The notes beneath the pieces are model-generated. The model was not told the DNA's origin. It made no database searches and saw only the letters and a program-made list of their open reading frames with translations. This document shows positions 33,126-43,986 of a DNA stretch of 64,000 nucleotides, in pieces. Numbering within the stretch: the first letter of the stretch is position 1; each line of letters opens with the position of its first letter. Made by a program: the position numbers and the translations under genes. Source of the stretch: Lumbricus rubellus (lineage: Eukaryota; Annelida; Clitellata; Crassiclitellata; Lumbricidae); NCBI GenBank assembly GCA_945859605.1, contig OX243817.1:34932968-34996967 (forward strand). Reading direction: 5' to 3'.

Positions 33126-35213
33126 TCACATGTTCGAGTTTAAAATTTCTTTTGCTACGGTTTTACTGAAAGTCCTCAAATGTTTATGCGATTCAGTTGT
33201 TAATTGAACAAACTGATCAGTGCAGACAGCATCGACCAATAATCTGAAACATTCAAAGTACTGATCCGTCAAGTCTTGAGCAGTTGGCAAACGACTAAGA
33301 CGTAAATGACACTGGTTTTCAACGTACCTAATAAAAGCCATAGACGAAATGTAAATTACGAATGAATGCAAACGTTCTGACTTTCTGGTTTGCTTGAGTT
33401 GTCTTTTAAGGTAATTTTCGTGCACCAAAATTAATCCAAACACCGCTTGGATACACGGATCAAATATAACTGACCATTTACTTGTTAAAACAACAGGACA
33501 AATATTACTATAGTATTCGTCTATTCCAATTTTCTTGGTTAAGGCATTCAAACGTTTTTCAGCCTCTTTGCACATCTTCAGACATTCTGCATACTCTTCG
33601 AGATATGTAAAGCAAAAGTTCGCTCGATATGCAACGCTTATGAAAAAGGATGTTTTTGGTAGACTTTTATCGAGTCCTTGAATGAACCAATGAACGGCGA
33701 TACCTGCAACAATATCCAAACCGGGTGGAACCTGTTTTTTGTTGGTTTCTTTCTGGGCCCAACCTGAAATCTGAATACTCGCCTCTTCTTTTCTTGTGTA
33801 GATGCAAATGCGACGAAGGACAGGTTTCTTTCTTTCAAACAGATATGGAAGGTTTCCTAAAATGGACTTACCGAGGTCAAAGATAATTTCCGTAGTAGCT
33901 TGAGGAGTTGTCCACATTGATTGGTCGAGATGATTTCGTGCCGTTTTCACACAATCACCTATTGAATCAGTTTGATACAGACCTACTCGTTTCTTTACAG
34001 CAACCTGAAAATTTGCAACCAATCCAGTCACCAACAGATTAAATTCAGAACCACCCGCGGTAAGTTGATCAAAGTCAAAACTGTTGTCTGAGTTTGGTTC
34101 TAATGGGTTAACAAAGTTACTGATTCGACTGATGCCAAACTGAATGAGAAGTGACAGCTTATCACTGAATTCAAATGGAAAGAATGACTCTGGGTTTGCA
34201 ATAGGCCATTTCGCTGTAATCGCTGTAATTTCAGATTCGTTGCATGCATATGATGACAATATCTGGACAGTTAAGTCAACGTCGCCCGTCGGATATTCAA
34301 ACATGTTGCAGCGTGGGATGAAGTAATTTTTGCACTTTCGTTCGATTAGCCATTCGATCAGTTCCAAAACTAAATCCGTCACAGAAGTAGTTATGGAGCT
34401 TTCATTCCAGAAAGACGGAGGCTTTTCTTCACAAGCCCATAGCATCAATGTCTTCATAGTATATGATGAAATTGCGGATTCCAATTGTTTTTCTTTGCAC
34501 TGTATCTCTACGCTGGATTTAATCAGACGAAGAATGTGATAGATATACTTTTGTATGGCAGACCAACTGTTGACAAGTACAATCTCGGCAGATGAGAACG
34601 AAAATCTAAACAAGGTTTGGTCAGTTGGACAACTGGGATGAGCCTTTGCAACAAAGTGACATCCTCCGTGCACAACTTTGCTCAGTAGTTCCTTCGTTGG
34701 CCATCCGTTACTTCTCTGTCGTCTTATCCATTCCACAGCAGCGTTTGGCCAGATAGGACAGAACACACAGCTAACCAGATCAGCGGTCGTAATTTCATAA
34801 TCTTCAAGTTGTCGTTCGAATGTTCTTCTTTCTTCACCACTCAATAACCTTTTAAGCTCAGTCGATGACATCACGGGACCTTTGAGTGCTGGGCCGGATG
34901 AATGCGATGTCTGCAACTGCCATCTCTTGAAATAGTCTCGTGATGTATTAGAGAATTTCAGGCGTGCAAAACCCGGATAGACATTGTCTGTCTCTACTAT
35001 TAAGACGTATCCGTGAAACTTATCTGGGAATGGATCGGTGGGTGATATTGCACAATAGCCCAAATAGAAACTCATGTGATCGAAGTCGGTCAGGTTCGCA
35101 ATCACATACTGCAATGGAAGTTCAGCAAAACTACCGGACAACATGTAGCCAAACGGCACTCTCTTTCGCAGATGTAATTCTCTAAACTCCCGGAAATCTT
35201 CGCAGTTTTCCAT
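33126..35213 (-). CDS. cGLR / Mab-21 domain protein 4 (695 aa)
   Basis: Predicted cGAS-like nucleotidyltransferase, probably cytosolic. GS is at residues 27-28 (LSGSFAELPLQYV), D43 and D45 are in LTDFDHM, then ETDNVYPGFARL, and D145 is ten residues before W155-P156. Then come WIRRQRSNGWP (162-172), FRFSFSSAEIVLVNSW (202-217) and YTMKTLMLWACEEKPPSFW (251-269). Residues 521-555 (SVAYRANFCFTYLEEYAECL) look like a TPR pair, followed by CPVVLTSKWSVIFD and FIRYVENQC. No zinc-ribbon insert is seen. The Met at 35213 (MENCEDFREF) is chosen because it is conserved in the two sister genes and gives 695 residues in all three. A longer frame to 35267 reads through a likely splice acceptor and its hydrophobic residues are probably not a signal peptide. 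All catalytic positions are intact. Confidence 0.9.
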   Translation of the reverse strand: MENCEDFREFRELHLRKRVPFGYMLSGSFAELPLQYVIANLTDFDHMSFYLGYCAISPTDPFPDKFHGYVLIVETDNVYPGFARLKFSNTSRDYFKRWQLQTSHSSGPALKGPVMSSTELKRLLSGEERRTFERQLEDYEITTADLVSCVFCPIWPNAAVEWIRRQRSNGWPTKELLSKVVHGGCHFVAKAHPSCPTDQTLFRFSFSSAEIVLVNSWSAIQKYIYHILRLIKSSVEIQCKEKQLESAISSYTMKTLMLWACEEKPPSFWNESSITTSVTDLVLELIEWLIERKCKNYFIPRCNMFEYPTGDVDLTVQILSSYACNESEITAITAKWPIANPESFFPFEFSDKLSLLIQFGISRISNFVNPLEPNSDNSFDFDQLTAGGSEFNLLVTGLVANFQVAVKKRVGLYQTDSIGDCVKTARNHLDQSMWTTPQATTEIIFDLGKSILGNLPYLFERKKPVLRRICIYTRKEEASIQISGWAQKETNKKQVPPGLDIVAGIAVHWFIQGLDKSLPKTSFFISVAYRANFCFTYLEEYAECLKMCKEAEKRLNALTKKIGIDEYYSNICPVVLTSKWSVIFDPCIQAVFGLILVHENYLKRQLKQTRKSERLHSFVIYISSMAFIRYVENQCHLRLSRLPTAQDLTDQYFECFRLLVDAVCTDQFVQLTTESHKHLRTFSKTVAKEILNSNM

Positions 35214-35245
35214 CCGACCCGATAAGCAGTGGCTGCCAACTAAAA

Positions 35246-35264
35246 CTGTAAGCCAACAAAAAAA
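35246..35264 (-). promoter_or_regulatory. Predicted 3' splice site upstream of gene 4
   Basis: Minus-strand TTTTTTTGTTGGCTTACAG precedes the start codon by about 32 nt. The same position is an acceptor in gene 6 and is mutated in gene 5. Confidence 0.5.
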
Positions 35265-35639
35265 CATGGTAACCGGGACATTGTTACAAATCCTGCACGA
35301 TATAAAGTAGACCTAAGTCTAACCATATATAAAAATGTAGGAGCGTATGATTAACATGATGTGATGTCGTTTAGTTTAACTAGGAGTAAGGCGTGAAGCC
35401 ATCCCGACGTTTAAAACTTGGGTAACCGGTTATTTGGCATTTCTGGTCGATGGAATTTTGGGTGAGGCGCATCAACTCACCTTCCTTCTGGTTCTCCGCC
35501 TCGCGTGCCATTTAAGGCTTGATGGCAGGATACTCTTGAAGACACTAAGTGTTTTAACAGTGATCAATCATCCGTAAATAACTGGTGATCGTTGTGTCTT
35601 CTAAGTCTCTACCTCTGTGTTTTATAACCGAATCAGATC

Positions 35640-35771
35640 CAAAAAAATAATAGCCTCGAAGCCGTTTCTCCATGTAACTTCAGCGGCGATTAGTACATTT
35701 AGTTACAGATGAAATATTGATAACAAACCACGAAGTTGGATGACGGATGAAAATCTTCAGACCAAAACAAG
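35640..35771. repeat. Dispersed repeat, truncated copy of the one at 38941-39100
   Basis: Shares CGAAGCC, CCATGTAACTT, AGCGGCGATT, TAACAAACCACGAAGT and GGATGACGGATGAAAATCTT with 38965-39100 but lacks the left inverted terminus. Confidence 0.7.
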
Positions 35772-36418
35772 AAATTTCAAACTGACCACTAGGTCACTGG
35801 GCGAGTGCAGATTAAATTTCAAACTGACAACTATGTCACTAGGAAGCAGCAGATTAAATTTCAAACTGACAACTATGTCACTGGGAGAGAGCAGATTAAA
35901 TTTCAAACTGACAACTATGTCACGGGGAGAGTGCAGATTAAATTTCAAACTGACAACTATGTCACTAGGAAGCAGCAGATTAAATTTCAAACTGACAACT
36001 ATGTCACTGGGAGAGAGCAGATTAAATTTCAAACTGACAACTATGTCACGGGGAGAGAGCAGATTACATTTTAAACTGACAACTATGTCACTAGGAAGCA
36101 GAAGATTAAATTTCAAACTGACAACTATGTCACTGGGAGAGAGCAGATTAAATTTCAAATTGACAACTAGGCCTATGTCACTGGGAGAGAGCAGATTAAA
36201 TTTTAAACTGACAACTAGGTCACTGGGAGAGAGCAGATTAAATTTTAAACTGACAACTAGGTCACTAGGAGGCAGCAGATTAAATTTTAAACTGACCACT
36301 ATAGGTCACTGGGAGAGAGCAGATTAAATTTTAAACTGACAACTAGGTCACTAGGAGGCAGCAGATTAAATTTTAAACTGACCACTAGGTCGCTAGGAGG
36401 CAGCAGATTGAATTTTTT
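35772..36418. repeat. 42 bp minisatellite, about 15 units
   Basis: The unit contains AGATTAAATTTCAAACTGAC then AACTATGTCACT and GGGAGAGAGC or AGGAAGCAGC. Because 42 is a multiple of three, long frames stay open on both strands (195 and 180 codons), which are not genes. One unit (36168-36175) has GGCCTA inserted into CTATGTC, making TAGGCCTA. Two alternating unit types suggest a higher-order dimer. Confidence 0.93.
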
Positions 36419-36599
36419 AACTTGCCAAACTAGGAAGTAGCAGAATATATTTGAAACTGAAAAACTATGAGGTAGCAGGGTAAAATTGATTTTTAACTGA
36501 CGAACTAGAAGGTATGAAAATAAATTTAAAACTGCCAAACTTGGTGACAGCAAAATATTTTTTAAAAATTACACACTAGGCCCTGCAATGATACGAAAA

Positions 36600-38510
36600 T
36601 AACTTTCGCCAGCTATGCTTCTGAATAATACTTAACCTTTCGAGATTTGCTGACACTCCAACTCATGAGTTTCATTTCGGCTTGCCACCGTTTCCTACCA
36701 TCCTACTCTCCTACACCTCACATCTCACCAGCTCATCTCCAGTGGATATAGGCCTACCACGTTTAACAACGACTTCACTTGTAGCCAGAAACACTTGCTG
36801 CATTCATCATTATGGTAGCAGCGCTGCAAAAAGTCATCAGGGCCTATATCTAATCTGGTATAAGCCTAAATCGAATCAAATGAAAGTAAATTATTTACCT
36901 TGAACTTCATATCAGTAAGAAACGTCATGCGTACACAGGCAACCGCATTTTGGTGGTTACGAATTAGCCTACGTTCGCAATCGAATGTCGGTGCCTGTTA
37001 GAAACATTGGCATCAGCGCAAACTCATCAGACTGAATAGAACTATAACCAGAGGAGAGTTTTTCATTCCGACGATCATTTGTGCAGAAAATTAATTAACT
37101 GAAGACTTAGTGCAGTTCACAACGGAATAGATCAACAAGCGACATGCTGCAGTCGCATTGGCCAATATATATGTATATCCCACACTGCCTACAGTAACTG
37201 CCGACCTATATAATTATTAGCAGTCTATTAGGCCTGTTGCTTTTTATTCACTCAGTAATTCAATATGGTCTACCTACATGTAGATCTGCAGTAGCTGTGG
37301 CCCTCGAATGAACGCCATGACCGCATCCGTTGCTATGTGCGAACATTCTGCGCCGACCAGACGACTATCATCATTGCCGGGAGACAGACAAGGTCAAACA
37401 GCCCGAGAACGAAAATAATTAGGCCTACTATTGTCTGGCAGTCGGGTTTTTCCTTGTATCAGGTTTTAGACCTGATTATGCAACAGATGCAGCTGTCATT
37501 GTGCCAATTCTGAGGTAGGCCTAATCATTCGATTTATAGCGATCTGATTATTGTCGGCCATTGCACGGTTTTACCGTTGATCGCACAAAAGTTCCACTGA
37601 CGAAAGGAAATCTCCCTAAATGCGATGTTGGATTGATGAAAATAGTATTCACTTACATGGAAGTCGGATTGATGAAAGGATTCTCGCGTATATTGAAACT
37701 GAATTGTAGAACATTAATTGCAATTATTAGGCTATTTATATAGAAGCTGGATTGAAAAAAATAGTTGTTGCTCAAATTGAAGCTGGATTGATGAAATGAA
37801 TTCTTGCCTAAACGAAAGCTGGATTGATTAAAAGGATTCATGCCATAGTTGAAGTCGGATCTGCAAAGATAATTATACCGTGGCATGCGTATAGCCTAAT
37901 TTAGAAATGCTAAAGTGATAGACCAGGCCTACCCGATTCTGAAGCTGTGTGCGAAACTGCCGATAGGCTAGGCCTATAACCACGCGTGTTGATGTCCCTT
38001 TAGTGCATCGAATTTGTAAGCTTTGTTGATAGAACATCTTATGAATATTCATCACTGATAAAGTTCCAATTAAATCACATTTGGACAATCAGAGCAAAGA
38101 AAAATAATTATCACTAAAATACTGAGAAGCTCTTGCTGTTATGGCGCATTCATGTCACTTCCTTATTGATTAGTCAAATTCGTGGTTATTTGGCCTTTGT
38201 TCTCATGCTAAGCCATAGTTTTCCATTGCTATTATAATAGTAGGCTACACTGTAACAGGGTCAGGAAATTATCGATGAAACGTACGCTGAGTGTTTCCTG
38301 CAAAGCGAAAGAGATACCGAAGTAGATCTAGGCCTGTAATTATAAAAGCCTATGTGTTCTATTACGGACAAACCAAGAACTGCTGAACTGCACCGAAATT
38401 TTAATTACTGTAAGCCTGAACATGCCAATCCTATCGCACCTAACCCACTCCTGTAGTCAATTATGCCGAGCCTATAGTCCACTGTGCCAATTAAGTCTAT
38501 GATATGCGGA
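36600..38510. repeat. Duplicated upstream unit, copy 1 (5' of gene 4)
   Basis: Aligns collinearly with 47040-52510. Landmarks are TTAACCTTTCGAG, CAGCCAGAAACACT-like text, ATCGAATG, CCGACGATCA, AGATCAACA, AGCTGTGGCC.TCGAATGAA, AAATAATTAGG and a run of GGATTGATGAAAGGATTCT units (37600-37860). They continue through TTCGTGGTTATTTG and AACCAAGAACTG to CACCGAAATTTT. No convincing coding frame exists in either copy. Short sub-blocks could be a promoter or first noncoding exon. Confidence 0.8.
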
Positions 38511-38600
38511 AGATTCATCCAAGGAGAATTCATCCCGGTCGATTCATTCAGCGGATTGTTCGTCGACGCTAGGAGGAGAGTTCATCCATCGATTAATTAC
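38511..38600. repeat. Decayed GATTCATCC-type repeats
   Basis: AGATTCATCCAAGG, GAATTCATCCCGG and GAGTTCATCCATCG resemble the foldback arm unit at 31-229. Confidence 0.5.
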
Positions 38601-38689
38601 TAGAAGACCCTTGATTCAAAGAGGCACAACTTTCAAGTAGACTTTATATGACGATAATTATTATAAAGTCTGCTTTACTGTAAAATCTC

Positions 38690-38800
38690 AATCAGGCCTT
38701 CCTCCCGCCCTGCGAGCGGCTGGCTCAGTTGACTCCTTCAAATCTGGACTCAAGACTCATTTTATTCCTCAAGATCTATCCTGCTGCTTAGTTTAGTAGG
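38690..38800 (+). mobile_element. LINE RT C-terminal scrap
   Basis: Plus-strand translation gives GLPPALRAAGSVDSFKSGLK followed by THFIPQDL, the end of a non-LTR RT protein. Confidence 0.7.
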
Positions 38801-38940
38801 CCTATGTGAGGCGCCCTTGTAACGGCATGGCTGTGTTATGTCACCATAGAAATCGTCATTGTTATTTATTATTACAAGACTTAAATAGCTAGGCCTAGGA
38901 AACGGAAATCATGCGTTCTGGTGTGCTTGCTCGTTTTCTT

Positions 38941-39061
38941 CTTCGTGGTTTGTTATCAATATTTTAATCGAAAAATAGCTTCGAAGCCATTTATCCATGT
39001 AACTTTAGCGGCGATTTAGTATTTTAGTTACAGATGACAATATTGATAACAAACCACGAAG
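38941..39061. mobile_element. 121 bp MITE-like inverted repeat element
   Basis: CTTCGTGGTTTGTTATCAAT at the left and its reverse complement ATTGATAACAAACCACGAAG at the right. The right half plus following sequence recurs at 35640-35771. Confidence 0.65.
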
Positions 39062-39239
39062 TGGGATGACGGATGAAAATCTTCAGACCAAAACAAGAAG
39101 CGGGATGATTTTCCCGATTTTTAAGTGCAATAAATGCGATGATTGATGCAAATCTAGTTTCCGGGAGTAATCTGAAACCGGTTTCAAGTTACCGAGGGGG
39201 GGGGGGGTAATGTTTAGGAGGGGATAATTTGAAACCTTT

Positions 39240-39700
39240 ACACCGGGAGGTCGTTCCGGAAAGTAGGCGCACGACCGAGAAAGCACGGCGCTGCTTAATA
39301 GCCAAGCGAGCCCGCGAAACCAGGAGCTCACCTCTAGCCGAAGAGCGAAGTACACGACACACTGCAACGTCAGAGACTGGACAGCAAAGATCACGCATGT
39401 ATGACGGAGCACAGCCAAGGACACAGCGAGAGACCACAGCAGCAATGCGGTATGAGATCCGCTGGGACACAGGCAGCCAGTGCAGCCCATCGCGCATATA
39501 GGCAGAGACAGGAGCAAATTTAGGAAGCCGCCCAACAAGGCGAGCAGCCGAGCGCAAGACGCGATCAATTTGCCCCAGGACCCCAAGGGGAAGACCAACA
39601 AGTAGCCTAAGGAGCAACAGTTGTCGATTCGACTTGTTACAAAGGCGTGGACGACGACGACGTGAGAGAGAGAGAAAGCGGGAAACCACCGGGAGCTGAC
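39240..39700 (-). mobile_element. LINE RT fragment, frameshifted
   Basis: Minus-strand frames carry VHAFVTSRIDNC, GLPLGVLGQIDRVLRSAARL, LHWLPVSQRISYRI, PVSDVAVCRVLRSSARGELL and AIKQRRAFSVV, i.e. the RT thumb and C-terminus. It is a different copy from the LINE at 4 kb. Confidence 0.8.
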
Positions 39701-40299
39701 GAAGCTGGTAATTGTTAAATTGTATATGTACAGTTGTACATATAGGCTACAATACATGTAGGTGTCTGCAATGCTGCATAGATGTATGGACCTATAATTG
39801 CAGTCCTTATCGTGTCTATGATGTCTTTAGAAAAGCTGCTTTCAAGTTCAGTCTCGTAGTCTCGCAAAACCGAACCAGATGGTTCTTCCTTTTTATGTTT
39901 TCGTCAGTTGCCGTGTTTTGTTCCTCACCTTCGCAAAAACCCCTCAGCGTGATTTAGACTCTATTCTTCTAGCAACATCAGTGCCTTAACATCTATCATT
40001 CCGTATCTACATCTACATGAAAAAATGTAGCAGTTGTCTAATGTTCATCGAGACGACCTAACGACTCGCACTGTTTAGTTCGGTCAAAAGAAGCAGGTCA
40101 TGCATATCTGAGACGTACCATGGATCTACGCTCATGTGGTTCTCCTTCCAACTTAAGCGGGGATTTCAACATTAGCTCAGTTTCGATTCAGCGTGATTTA
40201 TGCTATTTCTAGTGTTATGCACACGCGCATACAATCATACATGTACATGTACATGTGTTTGCATACGTATTTATCTTAAACAAATAGGTCTATTTTGCG
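39701..40299. other. Intergenic, nothing recognised
   Basis: No supported feature. Confidence 0.4.
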
Positions 40300-40606
40300 T
40301 CCTTCTTTTCTTCCTCCCATCCTGCCTTCTTTTCTTCCTTCCTTTCTTCCTGCATCCTATCCTGCCTTCCTTCCTTCCTCCCTTCCTCCCATTCTCCCAT
40401 TCTTCCTTCCGTCCTTCCTTCCTTTCTTCCTTCCTTCATCCTATTCTGCCTTCCTTCCTCCCTTCCTCCAATCCTCCCATTCTTCCTTCCGTCCTTCCTT
40501 ATTTCCTTCCTTTCTCCCATCCTGCCTTCGTTCATTCCTTCCCTCCTCCAATCCTTCCTTCCTTCTTTCTTTCCTTCCTTCCATTCTGCCTTCTTTCCTT
40601 TCTTCC
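40300..40606. repeat. (CCTT)n pyrimidine-rich microsatellite
   Basis: About 300 bp of CCTT with CCCAT and CTGC interruptions and a loose larger period. Frames of S, P, F and L here are repeat translation. Confidence 0.93.
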
Positions 40607-40874
40607 GTAGCTAGGGGGTGTTTTGGGTGTTTGAACACCCCCGAAATGAAAAAATTCCAAAATGAAATGATGCATTTACTAGCACATGATGTAAGAGCTA
40701 CAGTGTGCAATGCAAAATCACGGGAAAATAGTTTTTTTACCGCCGTGAACATTTACGAGCCAAAAACGGTAAGAAAAGCAGGCAATGACTGAAAAGGTCG
40801 TCAGAAAATTTCGCACAAAAGAAATAATCGAGAAAACACCACCGAAATAAACTCCTGGCTACGGCCTTGCGCTG
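40607..40874. mobile_element. hAT-type MITE, left end cut
   Basis: Left CCGTAGCTAGGGGGTGTTT and right CCTGGCTACGGCCTTG are inverted. The first bases of the left terminus (expected CAAGG) are replaced by the microsatellite. Confidence 0.5.
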
Positions 40875-41538
40875 TGCATCCGCATACGAATATAAAATCG
40901 ATTCAGCTTATTGTCGATATCGATGCCGAGTCTCTGACAAATTTGACAATTGTCTTTTACAGTTTTAATTGCATTTTATTCGACTCGTTTGGCGAACATT
41001 TTGTTAACCCTCATCCAGGGTTTAAAGTGGGTGGGAACGCGTGCCCACTGCTCTCGAAATTCTTGGCTTGCGTTCCCACTGCTCATCATGATGACACCCT
41101 GGAAACACATGCGTTCCAATAACACTTCATCAGCGTTCCCACTGCTCACTCATATCACTTTAGCCATTGCCCTCATCCGAACAAGTGAAAAACCAACTTA
41201 ATTTTAACAAAAGGGGTCTAAAATCGCTTATATGAATGGTCTGGGTTTTTCTTGGTTTTTTCCCGAAAGAAATCTGGGTTTATCTCTGAAACCTCAGTGG
41301 CAACGCTGATGTAGAAGGATGCCACCAGGAGAGAACGTTGAATCGATTACCTGTACTTTAGCCTAGCTAAATGTCGTAACTGTAGAAACATTAGCTAATT
41401 TAGCTCGTTGATAAGTAGAAAGTATAGGCTATTCAGGAATCGCTAAGGTCGATTCCTGGCTTGTCTTGATTTTATAAGGCCAATAAATTTGATCATTTAG
41501 TTGCAGCACGATCAGCTTGACAAGCCGAAAAGAGAAAC
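40875..41538. other. Intergenic; 3' flank of gene 5
   Basis: Contains GTTCCCACTGCTC words repeated three times at about 41043-41150. The last 70 bp resemble the 3' flanks of genes 4 and 6. Confidence 0.4.
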
Positions 41539-43626
41539 TCACATGTTCGTCTTTAAAATGTCCTCAGCGACGGCTCTACTAAAGGTCCGCAAATGTTTAT
41601 GCGATTCCGTTGTTAACTGAACAACGTGGTCAATGAAAAGAGCATTTAGTAATAATCTGGAACATTCTCGATACTGATCCAACCAGTCTTGAGCAGTCAG
41701 CAAACGACTGAGACGTAGGTTAGACTGATTTTCAACGTACCTAATAAGAGAAATCGGGGAAATGTAAATTACAAACGAATACAAATTCTTTGATTTTCGG
41801 GTTTCCTGAAAATGTCTTCTAATGTAATCTTTATGCAGCAAGATAAATCCAAACACCGCTTGGATGCACTGATCAAATACAGCCGACCATTTGCTTGTTA
41901 ACACAACAGAACAAACACTACTGTATAAATCGGGGAGTCCAATTTTCTCGGTCAAAACATTAAAATGCTCTTCAGCCTCTTTACACATCCTCATACATTC
42001 CGCATACTCTTCGAGATATGTGAAATAGAAGTTCGCACGATATGCAACGCTTATGAAGTGGGATGCTTTCGGTAGACTTTTCGCGATTCCTTGAATAAGA
42101 AAATTAGCGGTCAAACCTGTGGCCATATTATGTAAATCGGATGAAACCAGATCCCCGGTTTTACTCGGAGTATTTACTTCAATTTTCTTCGTCGTCTCTA
42201 TGTCTCGCATATAAATGCACTTTCGACGAAGGTCAAACATCTTTCTCACAATCAGATCTGGAATGTTTTCTAAAATGGATTTTCCGAGGTTAACAAATGT
42301 TGGTGAAATGGTTTGAGGAGTCGTCCGCACCGATTGGTCAAGATGAATACGCGCCATTCTCACCAAATCATTATTTGAATCAGTTTGACGCAGGTCATCT
42401 TGTTTGTTTGTAGAAGCCTGTACATTTGCAGTCAATCCAGCCACCAACAGGTGAAATTCAGAACCACCTGCTGTTAATTGATCAAAGCTAAAGCTGTTGT
42501 CTGAGCATGGTTCTGTAGGGTTGATGAAGTGACTCACTCGGTTGACGCCAAACTGAGCAAGCAGTGACAGTTTATCACTGATTTCAAATGGAGAGTAAGC
42601 ATCTGGATATACAATTGACCATTTCGCTGTAATTGCTGTAATTTCAGATTTGTTGCAAGCAAATGATGACAAAATCTGGATCGTTAAGTCAACGTCGCCC
42701 GTCGGATATTCAAACATATTGTTGCAGGGGATGAAGTAGTTTCTACACTGTCCTTCGAATAGCCATTCGATCAGTTCCAAAACTAACTCCGTCACAGAAG
42801 TAGATATGAAGCCTTTTTTCCAAAAAGATGGAGGCTTCTCTTCGCAAGCCCATAGCATCAATGTCTTCATAGTATATGAAGAAATTGCGGATTCCAATTG
42901 ACTTTCTTTGCACTGTATCTCTACTCTGGTTTTAATCAGACGAAGAATGTGATAGATATACTTTTGTATGGCAGACCAACTGTTGACAAGTACAATCTCG
43001 GCAGATGAGAACGAAAACCTAAACAAGGTCTGGTCAGTTGGACAACTGGGATGAGCCTTTGCAACAAAGTGACATCCTCCGTGCACAACTTTACTCAGTA
43101 GTTCCTTCGTTGGCCATCCGTTACTTCTCTGTCGTCTTATCCATTCCACAGCAGCGTTTGGCCAGATTGGACAGAACACACAGCTAACCAGATCAGCGGT
43201 CGTAATTTCATAATTTTCAAGCTGTGGTTTAAATCTTTTTATGTCTTCTTTGTTCAGCAAATTGTTAAGCTCAATGGATGACATTATGAGTCCCTTATGT
43301 GCTGGGCTGGTTGAATACGATTTCAGCATCTGCCATCTCTTGAAATAGCCTCGTGAATTATCAGAGAATTTCAATCGTGCAAAACCCGGATAGACATTGT
43401 CTACCTCCACTAATAAGACGTAACCATGAAACTTCTCTGGGAATGGATCGGTGGGAGATATTGCACATAAATCCAAGTAGAAATTCATTTGATCGAAATC
43501 TGTTGTGTTCGCGAACACGTACTGCAATGGAATTTCGGCGGCACTGCCGGAAAACATGTAGCCCATCGGCACTTTGCTTCGCAGAAGTAATTCCATAAAC
43601 TCACGGAAATCTTCGCCGTTTTCCAT
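41539..43626 (-). CDS. cGLR / Mab-21 domain protein 5 (695 aa)
   Basis: Close paralogue of genes 4 and 6 with the same residue numbering: GS 27-28 (FSGSAAEIPLQYV), D43 and D45 in TTDFDQM, EVDNVYPGFARL, D145 before W155-P156, WIRRQRSNGWP, FRFSFSSAEIVLVNSW, YTMKTLMLWACEEKPPSFW, and the C-terminal SVAYRANFYFTYLEEYAECM, CSVVLTSKWSAVFD and LIRYVENQSNLRL. The central core from about residue 140 to 230 is nearly identical to gene 4 at the DNA level while the flanks are much more diverged. The start at 43626 (MENGEDFREF) is the Met conserved in the sister genes. Upstream, the splice acceptor of the sisters is mutated from TACAG to TATGG. Catalytic residues are intact. Function is inferred from the family. 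Confidence 0.9.
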   Translation of the reverse strand: MENGEDFREFMELLLRSKVPMGYMFSGSAAEIPLQYVFANTTDFDQMNFYLDLCAISPTDPFPEKFHGYVLLVEVDNVYPGFARLKFSDNSRGYFKRWQMLKSYSTSPAHKGLIMSSIELNNLLNKEDIKRFKPQLENYEITTADLVSCVFCPIWPNAAVEWIRRQRSNGWPTKELLSKVVHGGCHFVAKAHPSCPTDQTLFRFSFSSAEIVLVNSWSAIQKYIYHILRLIKTRVEIQCKESQLESAISSYTMKTLMLWACEEKPPSFWKKGFISTSVTELVLELIEWLFEGQCRNYFIPCNNMFEYPTGDVDLTIQILSSFACNKSEITAITAKWSIVYPDAYSPFEISDKLSLLAQFGVNRVSHFINPTEPCSDNSFSFDQLTAGGSEFHLLVAGLTANVQASTNKQDDLRQTDSNNDLVRMARIHLDQSVRTTPQTISPTFVNLGKSILENIPDLIVRKMFDLRRKCIYMRDIETTKKIEVNTPSKTGDLVSSDLHNMATGLTANFLIQGIAKSLPKASHFISVAYRANFYFTYLEEYAECMRMCKEAEEHFNVLTEKIGLPDLYSSVCSVVLTSKWSAVFDQCIQAVFGFILLHKDYIRRHFQETRKSKNLYSFVIYISPISLIRYVENQSNLRLSRLLTAQDWLDQYRECSRLLLNALFIDHVVQLTTESHKHLRTFSRAVAEDILKTNM

Positions 43627-43683
43627 CCGTTCCGAAAAGCAGTGGCTGCCAACTAAAACCATAATCCAACAACGAAAGGTCAC

Positions 43684-43986
43684 CAGGACATTGTTACAAC
43701 TCCTTTACGAGGTAAAGTAAATGAAAAGATATAAAAAGCCTGTTTCCCATTTGTGCCAGAGGATTTCGCTGTGAAGATTGACACAGTCATTTCCTACGAT
43801 GATGTTTGTGATGGTATCGCCGTGCACAAGACATTTATGTAGGGCCTACCTTAATTTCTCTTTTATCGCAATACCTTTTCTGCTTTCTGCTAGTTCTACT
43901 CTTGTGAGTGTACAAAGAGACGAATACATTGAAGATGGGTTTCACATATTTATACTCAATATTCCGCTGTTCTAAGGGCCTAGCTC
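43684..43986. other. 5' flank of gene 5
   Basis: No recognised motif; a 65-codon plus-strand frame is not supported. Confidence 0.35.

Noticed and set aside
35214..35267. N-terminal hydrophobic extension of gene 4 as a signal peptide
   Set aside because: It reads across a likely splice acceptor, is not shared by gene 6, and the downstream Met gives 695 residues in all three sister genes.
35740..36327. 195-codon plus-strand frame and 180-codon minus-strand frame
   Set aside because: Both are translations of a 42 bp tandem repeat; no start context, domain or conservation.
40200..40792. 136- and 165-codon S/P/F/L-rich frames
   Set aside because: Translation of the CCTT-type microsatellite.
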